This document shows positions 39,401 to 51,400 of a stretch of DNA of 64,000 bases, in pieces. Both the position numbers and the translations under genes were made by a program. This stretch comes from Leguminivora glycinivorella (lineage: Eukaryota > Arthropoda > Insecta > Lepidoptera > Tortricidae). Positions within the stretch are counted from its first letter, which is position 1; each line of letters begins with the position of its first letter. Below the pieces are notes generated by a model that saw nothing but the letters and a program-made list of their open reading frames with translations, did not search any database and was not told the origin of the DNA. The stretch covers positions 8,680,001 through 8,744,000 of the forward strand of contig NC_062996.1 in the NCBI RefSeq assembly GCF_023078275.1, given 5' to 3'.

Positions 39401-42400
39401 TATTAACTTCCTAGAAAGATGCTCGTAAGAAAGGCTTTCATTTGGATACCAACAACTTAAATGATTAAGAACGATTGATTAAGGGTCCCAAGTAAAATCA
39501 TATCGTGGATTTGGAGACCGCAGTTTGTATACTCCCGTCATAAAACGTTTCACGGTTGGATTATTTATAACATTATTATTCAATATTAATGACAAAACTG
39601 CTTTCGCAGTATTAATTGATCCAAATTGACAACCTTGATTAAAAAGTAATGTGAAATAATCTAATACTTCTGCTACGCCGACATCAAAAATATCATAACA
39701 TTTTTCCTTACAAAATATATACCATTTCTTTAAATAACAATTATATTGCTTAAGTGTGGTTTCTGTAAGTGACGCTAGCATGATGTCTGCCGCTTCTGCA
39801 GGAGTGCCTTGCCTCATGAATGCCGCCCGGACAACACTCCGGCAACCAGGGTAAGGCTCCTGTGCAGCTTGTGTTCGACACTGTAAGGGGAGGACAATAA
39901 ATTTGGTTTAGGTGGGAGTTCTATTCGTTCAGAAATCAATAATCTCTCAAAAAGAGGAAACCAGGGTTGTGTAGGCCATAGTGGCACAACAACAATGCCC
40001 TCCGCTTTATCTGTTATTATCATTTGCAATATCCTAAGTATTAGACAAAATGGTGGAAAAGCGTAAAAGAAATACGACGACCAAGATATGGTAAACGCGT
40101 CGATATTGTACGCGTCAGGATCACGATACCACGAAACAAATCTAGTACATTTTTTGTTTATTCGACTCGCAAAGAGGTCAATCTCTGGACTTTTGTTTAA
40201 AAAATTACAAATTTTCCGAAAGGCACTGTCGGCTAGCTCCCACTCAATGTCTGCATGTTTCCGGCGTGATTCTGCATCTGCTATATCGTTGTTTTCTGAA
40301 CGAACATACGAAGCAAATATATGTATGTCGCGTTCCTCGCACCATTGCCATATCTGTCGGCTTAATTCACTCAGATGTGGGAATCGAACACCACCCATGT
40401 GATTGATATATGAAATCGCAGTGGTATTGTCTATCCTTAGCAAAATCTCACAATTTTTGTAATCTTTAGCAAATATTTTTAAACCAAAAAACGCGGCAGT
40501 TAACTCTAGACAATTAATGTGTTGCCCAAGCTCATGACTGGACCACTGACCACTGGCTGTCATATCTGAGCAACTTGCTCCCCAGCCTGTTAGCGACGCA
40601 TCAGAAAATATCTCTAATTGATAATTTCCTGTCTTGATCGGATTACTACATGTTTCTATATTATATATCCACCAATCTAGATCATCATCTAAGCTACCCG
40701 GAATGCTAATGTATTGATCATCATTTTTACTTAAATAAAGAAATTTAATTCTTTCCAATCTCTTAATATACAACCAGCCGTATGGTACTGCCGGACAAAC
40801 AGAAACTAATAATCCTATCAAATGTGCGAAATTACGAAGTTTACATCTTCGAATGGATTTAAAGTATAAAAGTTCGTCTTTAATCCTCTCTCGTTTTTCG
40901 CATGGAATATTAATTGTCAAATTTGCAGAATTGAAACTAAACCCAAGAAAATTTGCCGTTCGACTTGGTGTACCTATTGATTTAGCAACATTTATTGTAA
41001 ATCCTAATGATTCTAACAAGTCTTTCGTTACATTAAAGTTATGTAAGCAGTTAGAATACGTGTCACCGAAGAGTAACAAGTCGTCTAAGTAAATGACTGA
41101 TAAAAAACCTTGATTGCGCAAAAACTGCACAACAGGACGCATTAACTTCGTGAATATGTACGGAGCAATATTTAGGCCGAATGGACATACCAAGAATTCG
41201 TATGTTTTGTTTTTCCAAAGAAATCGTAAATATTTTCTGTAATCAGGATCAGAGATGGGTAGTGAGTAAATACTCAAGAGTAAATATCGAGTAAATACTC
41301 AGTATTTACTCAAAATACCCGTATTTACTCGTTTTTACTCAAATTGGTGGGTATAAACTATTTAGCGTGCTGAAATGGAAATACAAATTAGAAATATTGG
41401 TGTATTTTGTTATCGGCTACTAAGTTAAGTAATCAAATTTATATGAATTTTATTTTAAAGACGTGCTCTCCATACATGTAACTATTTTTCACAAAAATAA
41501 AATTCAGAAATTACCAGTGTGTTATACATCATCTGATAGGTCTTTAAAAATTAATTGAATGTTTCTAAAAAAGTTTTTTAATAATATGAACAGTTTTGGA
41601 ATAAAACGATAATTAAGGCCGAAATAATGTTTATACCTTTATAACTTTCGAATTCGTTGTTGGAAAAATATCCAGAAACCGTCAAATTATTGCCCATATA
41701 ATACAAAACACAAAACTAGTACTTTAAACGTCATCAGCTGAGCCATTTTTGAGTTTTTTTTAGAAAACCCTTAATAAAAGGTCGTAAGTGCCACATTAAC
41801 AATCACTTCCGAACGTCATGCCGTTATCTAGAACATCAATTTAATTTAATTCTCATACTTTTACTGTGAATACCTGCTTTTTTAAAACAAAACTGCTAAC
41901 TAAACATTATCACTATTTTTTTCTCACAATGATTACCTCTTTTTCGACAAACTAAGACTCCCATAAGCTTCTAATAATATAAATATCATTTAAACATGTC
42001 CACACAGTTAAAATAAACACGACTAAGTACTTAAATCTCATTTTTTTAATTATTTTTAGGTAACAGTTTCTACTCACCCAAATGAGTAAATACGAGTATT
42101 TACTCGGTGCTTTGAGTAAATTACGGGTAAATACTCAGTATTTACTCACCCCTACCCATCTCTAATCAGGATCAATATTTATCGCAAAATAGGCGTCTTT
42201 CAAATCTATTGAACACATGTAAGCGTTTTGTGATAAAAGTCTCATTGCTGTCCTATAATCTTCGAGTTTGAAGTGCGGGGTACATATAAACTTATTCAAT
42301 GATTTTAAATTTAGAATGAATCTATTTTTTCCATTACTCTTTTTAATAAGAAAAATACTGGACAAGAATTGATCCTGACACGGATCACATTCTTGTATAG

Positions 42401-45400
42401 CACCAGCACTAATAAGTTTTTTGACTTCCTCGTTCATAATCGTCTCGTGTGCAACCGACTCGGGTTTGTTAACAGGAATATTCGATTGAGATATACAATC
42501 CGATATTGGAATACGCACACCACGGACCCAAGACAATACGGTGGGATCCTTGGTAATGCCTAACCATACTTTATAAAAGAATTGAAGTCTACCAGCCTGA
42601 GGTTGTGTATCAGCATCCGATGCTAGCGGCGCGAGGTCCGGGCGTGCGGCCGCGGCGGCGGCGCTCGGCGGTCGCTCGCGCGGCGGGACGGCGGCGGCGG
42701 TCTGCGCCCGCCACGCGTGTAGCTCGTCCTCGCTGGCGTCTGGCGACTCTGGCGAGGCGGCGGCCGCGACGCCGACGACGGCTGCCCCTCCAGTTTAAAG
42801 CCCTCGATGTCGACGGTCCTGCTCCTGCCTGTTGGTGCTTGGGCGTCTATTTAGGCTTTGTGACAGTCGGTCTCAATTCTGCTCCGGTTTTAGTCATTGC
42901 TTTTATTGACTTCAGACTTTCTTGTAAGTCTTTACCAAAAAGCAAACTATCGCGCTTTAAGTCCTTAATATTATCCTTGATCTCCTTATTTAAACTAGGC
43001 ACCAAGAAATTACGCCTGCTCTGAGTCTCTGAAAAAGTAAGTGACATAATAGTCTACCTGTATCGCTCAGTGACTTTATAATCCCCTGTTTGTTGTTGTC
43101 TAAAGTTGAATCTGTTGTCAAGATATTCGACAATGTATTGGCAACTCCTGTTATAATAGTCGAGAGCAACCTTTGCTTGTCACTTAGAATATTATCCCGT
43201 TTTAAAACATTATCATTACACGCGACCTTAATCTCGGGATTGAGTATAGGAGCTTGCGCTAACTTTAAATTTTCTGGTATTTCGTAACGTTTTAAAATAT
43301 CATTCTTAATATCGTCCTTCATACCATTAACTAGAATGTTGGACTATCTCGTCGATATATCGTCGTGAATGCAAGGACCAAATGTTTCTTCTTTTACGGG
43401 CTCATCGCCCAACAAACATAATAAACCGGGATCAAGCGCGGTCACAATCGGCGTAGATTCTTGTAAACCAATTTGTTCACCGGTCACCTGTGTGGTGGTA
43501 GCTGCGGATGTAGGCGCGGGAGCGGGCGCAGCCGGCGTGGTGGTCGCGGCCGCGGGCGCGCACGCCGGCGCGGCGGCGGCGGCGGGTGCGGGAGGGGGCG
43601 CGGGGGCCGGCGCGTCCACCGCGCGGGGCCCGGCGGCGCTTCCATTCTGTATGACCACCGATCGCAGCCCGCCAGCAGCAGGCAGCGCACCCGACGTTGA
43701 AGCACCGGCCTCATCATCGGTTAAGTCGTATACAGTATTGTTGGTCAATGGGGATTCTATAACAATACGGTCAAATAGCCTTCACAATGCTGCTCTAATT
43801 TCAGCAACAAAAAATAAGTGTCCATTATCTTTGACCCTTATCTCTAGACATGATGTTTTCAATCAGAGACCAACGCTTATACTGGTCAGACATCATAAGC
43901 GGCTCGGTGATCTTTGTGAATTGCCCATTTGGTAGGGTAATAGGTAGTGTTTCTACCGCCTACTTCCTCGATGTTGGATGTTATACTATAACTACGTACG
44001 TATCTACATACGTATCTACATATCTATATACTTACGTATAAAATAGTACATGTAAGCCGTTGTAATTAACGTAATTAATGTTCTTAAACATATAGGCAGT
44101 CGTGCTACAGTCTCGCGGACTGTAGTCTAGACTGATAGCATTGACAATTCGCCGCAACCAGGTATTTTACCTATAGTATTCCGGCATAGCCTCACGGACT
44201 GATGCTCTAGGAATATATGTGCTTCCCTTTTACACAGCGATCAACCTCTCGGATTGAACTGAAGGTATAAATTAGGGTCGGTAATAGCCTTACAGACTAT
44301 ACTCATTGCACAATGTATCTATTTAATAAAACAAAGCTGGCATGTACATAAGACACATTCTATCAAATGATTAGATGAAGATAGCTGAAAATCTTACCTT
44401 CATATTGCGAATCCTCTAGCAAGGGATCGGGCTCACCGATATCTTGGTCCGCATACTCATATTCATTATCTGTATATGAGGACCTACTAGGGCTATAACT
44501 ACGATGACGGCGCCTGCGACGAATCTTCAATCTTTTCCTCTCGAGACTTCGGATTTTTCTTTCCAAGTAATCTTCCTCATCTTCCTCACGATGTTTGCGT
44601 TTTCCCATGTTATCCGCAAACACAAAACACTACACTAAACTTAGTAAAAACACAATTATTTCACTAACAAAGGAAAAGTACGTGCACGATGGCCGCCACA
44701 CAAAACGTGTATGAAATACCCCCAATTTAGGCGAGATATTTTTTTGTTAAAAATGTTACTCTAAAATTGTGTACGATGGCAGCACATTCGCGTGCTACTA
44801 CATGTAAAGTACAGTGTAATCACGAAGGGCGAATCACAGAAGTTTAATGATATTTATGCCTCGTACTTAAAGTGTCAGAAAGAGTTGTTTTCGCACTGAA
44901 TGACCTCATTCACAGAAAATCTATAGATGACATGGCTGATGTTGTTTTTGCCTGATTAACTACGTAAAAGTATCTTTAAAAATATTTTTTGCGGTTTATA
45001 AATCATAATAAAATATAGTGATATTTTTTTTCGGTTAATGGGACAGTAAGTAACAATATAAGACAAACTATAAAAAAGGGTCAATTAGCCTATAGTGTAC
45101 TAAATGCCGCTTATTATAAAATCATTGGGGAATCAGTACAAGGAAAAACCCAAGTCTCCACCAAATTTAAATAAATTTGATCAAGTTTCGAACACAATGT
45201 ACAAGAAATAAAACTATGGAGTCATGAGTAACTATCGCGGTAACCGAAGACAATATTATCACAATGTACAAGTTTAAACCTTTCTCAAATCTTGCGTTAA
45301 TTAATCATTATAAGCAGGGAGCGTACTTTTCGTGCCGATGACATCAATTTGACGTCACGCTCCATATAGGTGATCACAAATTGTTTTATTGTAAATTATT

Positions 45401-48400
45401 AATCATTAGTCATCAATCATTTTAAGTTATGAATTTCTTTGCATGGTAATGAATGCAAGAAGGATGGTGTGCTTTACGTTAGAGAGAAATTCTCTTTTCT
45501 ACGTATTTATTGCCCTGTAGCCACGTAGTCCGATTGCTTTGTCCGACTAGTCGGACGACGTGGATTTATTTGTCCCGTTGGTCCGTCTATCGGATTATAA
45601 GGAATCGCAATTCCACTTCGCCCGAGTAATCGGTCTACTTGGTCTTTTGAATTCCAGTTAGATCGACTATTCGGCCTACATGGATTCGCAATTCCGCTCA
45701 GTCCGAGTGATCGGACTACCTGGCCTTTTTAGGGTTCCGTAGTCAACTAGGAACCCTTATAGTTTCGCCATGTCTGTCTGTCCGTCCGTCCGTCCGTCCG
45801 TCCGTCCGTCCGTCCGCGGATAATCTCAGTAACCGTTAGCACTAGAAAGCTGAAATTTGGTACCAATATGTATATCAATCACGCCAACAAAGTGCAAAAA
45901 TCAAAAATGGGAAAAAATGTTTTATTAGGGTACCCCCCCTACATGCAAAGTGGGGGCTGATATTTTTTTCATTCCAACCCCAACGTGTGATATATTGTTG
46001 GATAGGTATTTAAAAATTAATAAGGGTTTACTAAGATCATTTTTTGATAATATTAATAGTTTCGAAAATAATCGCTCTTAAAGGAAAAAAAAGTGCGTCC
46101 CCCCCTCTAACTTTTGAACCATATGTTTAAAAAATATGAAAAAAATCACCAAAGTAGAACTTTGTAAAGACTTTCTAGGAAAATTGTTTTGAACTTGATA
46201 GGTTCAGTAGTTTTTGAGAAAAATACGAAAAACTACGGAACCCTACACTGAGCGTGGCCCGACACACTCTTGGCCGGTTTTTTTTCGTGATAGATCGATT
46301 CATCGGACTAGAAACTCTCTCCATAAAGTCAAAATAATTAAAACAGTTAAATGCAATGCTTACAGATTTTGATATGGATGTAGGTTTCTTTTTAGAGCGT
46401 TTGGCTTGGAAAGGCTCGCTCTTTAAATGTTAATACATAGTATAAATTTTAGTTTTATTTGAAAAACAGAAGAGTTGTTTTGTTTAGGTTAGTTACATTA
46501 TCAAATTAAGATATATAATACATAATAATAAAAACATGTACTTAACTGTTTTAATTATTTTGACTTTATGGAGAGAATTTCTAATCCGATGAATCGATCT
46601 ATTACGAAAAAAAAAGCCAGGTAGACCGATCACTCGGACTGAGCGGAATTGCGAATCCATGTAGGCCGAATAGTCGATCTAACTGAAATTCAAAAGACCA
46701 AGTAGACCGATTACTCGGGCGAAGTGGAATTGCGATTCCTTATAGTCCGATAGACGGACCAACGGGACAAATAAATCCACGTCGTCCGACTAGTCGGACA
46801 AAGCAATCGGACTACGTGGCTACAGGGATTTATTGTAATGTGTTGTTAATAAATACTATTTAATTAAATTTATTTATAAAAACAAATCAAATAATTTTAT
46901 TCACGTTTCACATTTCAAGTAGGTATTATTTATGCCACATGTAAATGGACTACTGTATTTGAAGTAATTTGTACACGATTAAAATGATTGACGACTAATG
47001 ATTAATAATTTACAATAAAACTATTTGGGATCACCCTATACGGAGCGTGACGTCAGATTAATGTCATCGGCATGAAAAGTACGCTCCCTGATTATAAGGC
47101 ATGTAATAGGGATGACGACTACATAAAAAAATGGCATCCTGTTTAGTCAGACAGTTAGATCGTCCGAAAATCCTGAACACATATTATTCGCTTCTTCTAA
47201 TTAAACGAAAGTTCCGGAGTGGGAGGTTAAGTAAAAATTGTACCTAGGCGTGACGTCACGCGAAACTCAACGCACAGGATGGCTAGCCGAATGGCACAAT
47301 CGCTCACGAAACGCTCACGAAACGAAGCGCTAGTAGATATCTATCTCTATCGCGCTTGCGTATTGGCGCGACAGAGCCAGCGGCGTATCGCTTTCGTTTG
47401 GCGTCGGAGAAATGCCATTCGGCTACGGGGCCAGGACCGTCGTCATTTTTCGTTTACGAGAAAAAAAAAATACGTGTCTAAAATTCTTTGATAATCTAAC
47501 TGACGGACTAATTAGTTTTTTTTAGTCGTCTCGCCTATTATTTTTTAAAGTTAATGATCTCTTCGTCATTGATTAAACACTCGCGCTTGTTATCAACTCA
47601 TCAAATGCCATAAAAATTGACCCATAATCTTGGCCAATGTAAGAATTTTCCGTGAGAACATTTGCAATTTTGGAAAGCTCTTCGGGGCATTACAGGGTGG
47701 CCCAAAAATACGTTGACAAAGAATGGGGAAATAATGTTGTAATAAACCAAAATATCGAAGTTACCGAAAATATTTTTTGGGCCTATATTTCTGCATATTT
47801 CTATATCCACCGTGGATATTTCAACAGCATTAGCATGGATATTTCGCAAGGTTTGTAATGTAGACCAATCGTGTAAAGACATTTTTTCCAGATTCATAAG
47901 CTCGATACGTTTCAGCCTACTTATGTAAATGCACCTTACTTAAAACTATAAATTATAGTTTGTAATCAATCTTAAAACCCTAGACCGTTTATTGATCACA
48001 AAAATTAGGGTATTTTACAAGTTATAAGTGCAATACTGCCGTCCTATCACTAGAACCCCTCTAAGCTGCATATTACCAGTTTTCATTTGGATAAATATTC
48101 TTAAATAGGAAAGAATTCCCCATCGACTGGTCTTGGAATCATATTTTTATCATTTTTAGTTACCGAGATACAGAGTCGACATACCTCGCTAAGTGCACTA
48201 TTTTATAACCCTTTTCAATAGTATAAAACCGCAAACCCACATTTGTCTTCTATAACTTATATTAAAGCGCTTAGCAGTTGTTTATCTTCATAGTTTTATC
48301 ACACGATACATAACTATAACAACGTTACTTGACATAAGCTTCATAAATTCCCATTAAAGCCGTTTAATTGCGTTATTACATTTTATAACATTCACTTTTT

Positions 48401-51400
48401 TTAATAAAATACTACGCTTAAACACGGCTAAAGTCCTTTAACCGTGTATTTAAAGACTTTCATTGTAATTTCGGTTACAAATACATCACTAAAACCTAGT
48501 TACTGCGCTTTACGGTGAATTTATTACTAAAAAATATTCATAATGCCACACTGAAACAGGACAAACCAGCAAAGCTACGCTAAAACCCCGCTAGTTGTAA
48601 AAGTATACCTTCCAAAGTTATTGCGCCAGTCCGACAGTCGGCCGAGCGGCTCGCGCGCAGAAGGTTGTGCGAAGGCTGTAGTGACCGGTGAATGAACATT
48701 TTTGTCCTTAAAATGTTAAGAAACCGAAGACCAGGTAAGTGTTAAATATCTTTTTTTTAAGGTTTTTTTCAAGCACAACTTGCGTTTTGCTAACGTATTA
48801 TCACACGTTTGCCGCGACAAGTAAATACCTAACTCATAAGTTATTCGATCAAGAGCCCAGTTAAAACTATTGTGTACAAATAAAGCGTAAACAAAAAAGT
48901 CAAGAAATTACATTGTACCATCCTATTACTATGTAGGCATTGCCATAGCCACATACATTTTGTAAGGATTTATTTACCTTACAATGTTTTAGTACCTATT
49001 TAGGTATGGATTACTTGCGCAACATTATATTACCGTCAAGCTGATTTAATAATGCAGTCAAAAATCAAATTAATTAATAGTTATTTCTTTTAGGCTTGTT
49101 ACGAACTTCAGGATACAAACGATAACAGAGATCTGCGAATAAAATGAATACCGAAAAACCGACCACAAGTCATCACACCAGCAGTAAGTTTATTAAATGT
49201 AGAACAGAAGGGGATTGCTCAACTCGATCTTTACCAAGGAACATTCTATCGTTGTGTATTGTTTCAAGAATTGTTGAGATTGATACCTCAGAATTCTTTG
49301 CCTAACTTAGCCATGTCGAACGTTTCTGCTTTAATTTTCAATGCTGACGAAAATACATCAATTTTAAAACTCCCTTTTACTGGTCCAAGCTAAAACCGTT
49401 GCTGACGATCATCGAATTTGGGTTTATCCTTCGTTGTAACAAAATCGAACAACGTTTACTTCTTTAATCATTCGTAAAATGCTTCTCATCTTGATATAAG
49501 GAAAGAAGGTTTTTGACTATTCCGTCGCAGACGCATTGAAACTACAAGTGATGACTCGAAAGAAGAAGAACTCTATACCTAGCATGTAAAAATTGTAAAA
49601 TGACAACATATGTATCATCCAAAATGAAGCTTTATCTTGATTTATCCGCTCCAATTCATACAAACAACAGAGAAACAGACTTAAATATAACCTAGTTAAT
49701 ACAATTTTAAGCAATGATGCACCTGATTTTACCAGAAATTGTTAACAAAGATCTCTATATTGATTCTAGTTTAAAGAAAAAAAAAGATGTATGATATATA
49801 AGTATTCTGCTGTACCAATTCATTCAGACCCTTCAAATCCAGAAGTTTTACATACAGAAAAGGAGGACTGACCTACACATAAGTACATATAACCATTTAT
49901 CGACGTAGAACCACCGTCGATATAGAGCACTACACTCGTAATATTAATATTAATAATACGAATGTCGAAAACCAAACGCACAAAAAAAGAAAAATAAATT
50001 TTAAGAAGAACGGAATCAAGCGGAAAGAGAGAAAATTATTATGTCAAACAATCCTAAATGTATTTTGAATTTTTGAAGTAGATATAAAATAAATAAAGAT
50101 TGCTATTTTCACTTGCTTGGCGAATAATAAATGAAATCCGTGTTTCTTTTTGTAAGAACCGCCAATGTCAACCGTTTTTAACCTTATATAACTCGGTAAT
50201 AAAAACATTATTTTAATAGTGTATTATAGTAATAATACGAATAACTTTGGATATCTAAGAGCGACACCTTTCGCCGTGTCGGTATAGCAAATTGATTTGT
50301 TGCAATGTAAAAAGCGAATTTTATTGTTTCATATTAATGTTATGTTAGTTTTCACTAATGTTAGAATATTATATTAAGTTTAAATATGTTAATTTGTAAC
50401 ATAACTTATAACGAGGTTTTTTATGCATGCAAATAAATGGTTACAATATCATACAGTTGTCTTTTATTCATTTAACAAATTGAATTGCTCTTGAAACTTA
50501 GTGCAGGTACTGCAGGTAAACGGGACATTGCTAAAATGATAAACTCCTTTTAAAAAGAATGACAATGCTAAAACCTAGTAATCGTCGCTGGTTTGTCATA
50601 TAGCGGGCTTTTAGATTAGGAATGCATACAAATTATTTCGATGTTAGTAGTCATTGCATAGCTTAAAAACGGTTACAGCATTTTTTTAGACCATATATAC
50701 AATAGTATAAAATTGTTTAGTGTCTTTGCGGTTATTAAGCTATGTTTTTAGATTATTATGCAATGCTCAGTTACGATTACTATAAACACGTAAATTTACT
50801 TTGCCGTTATTAAGCCATGTTTTATGTATTATTCAATCCTAAAAAACGGCTAAAGTATACTTAACCGTGTTTTAACAGTAAAATCATACATATTTTAGGA
50901 ATTATTTGCATAACTTAAACACAAAATGGCGAATTTCTAATAAATTAAACAATATTTAATTAAATTGATTTTAAATAATGTTAGCGTGAATTTAGTTTTA
51001 ATTTAAGAATAAAAGAAATCTGGACTAAATCGACACATTTCCTAGAGATATGGGTTTTTATGTTTTTTGCCCATATCTCAAAACTATCATTTGTGGGTTA
51101 GATGGGTTTTAGTGATAGGACGGCAGAATAAGTCAGACGAAAGTCACACTAGAGGTGCAGCGGCATATCGATAATTTTTTGTTCCAATATTTGCGTTCGT
51201 ACTTCAAAGCCAAAGGAGGATATTTTGAAGACGATTCGATTTATTCGGTCAAAAATTATTAATTATTAATCATTCGTGTAAGGACAGAAAAGTAATTATA
51301 CAAACGTTTGTCAATGTATTTTTGGGCCACCCTGTACTTAGTACGTAATTACGTGCTCAACATTTCAATCCTAAAATTTGATTTTTGCAGGAGAAAAATG

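Larger units (their letters stand above)
38354..44848 (-). mobile_element. DIRS-type tyrosine-recombinase retrotransposon, decayed
   Basis: Order on the - strand: gag-like (44.6-42.8 kb), reverse transcriptase and RNase H (42.8-39.8 kb), tyrosine recombinase (39.8-38.9 kb). The left (38408-38540) and right (44705-44840) ends are inverted repeats. An internal block at 38632-38755 is complementary to both termini: its first part mirrors 38354-38426 and its second part mirrors 44795-44848. That arrangement, plus the recombinase in place of an integrase, is the DIRS hallmark. Frameshifts, stops and a MITE insertion make this copy inactive. It lies in the intron between exons 14 and 15, opposite to the gene. 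Confidence 0.93.
45315..47090. mobile_element. Outer hAT-type MITE of a three-deep nest
   Basis: Starts cagggagcgtacttttcgtg, ends catgaaaagtacgctccctg, with 'attataag' duplicated at both sides. The arms match the MITE at 17715-18262 in design ('gatgacatcaatttgacgtca'). A second element fills its centre. Confidence 0.9.
48036..51126 (+). mobile_element. Inner element with ends ctgccgtcctatcacta and a passenger gene relic
   Basis: Inverted ends ctgccgtcctatcactagaa / 'tttagtgataggacggcag' (22 of 23 match). 'aata' at both outer sides may be a target duplication. It contains a GC-rich, promoter-like start and a decayed gene of unknown type. No transposase motif was recognised. Confidence 0.65.
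47693..51334 (+). mobile_element. Tc1/mariner-type element carrying another element
   Basis: TA on both sides (47691-47692, 51335-51336). Ends cagggtggcccaaaaatacg and 'gtatttttgggccaccctg'. Near the right end the + strand reads YLRSYFKAKGGYFEDDSIYS, like the end of mariner-family transposases. The middle is taken up by a second element (48036-51126). It ends 56 bp before exon 15. Confidence 0.85.

Noticed and set aside
42605..43024. Arg-rich + strand frame (RPRRRRSAVARAAGRRRRSA)
   Set aside because: Opposite strand of the GC-rich Ala/Pro linker of the DIRS ORFs.
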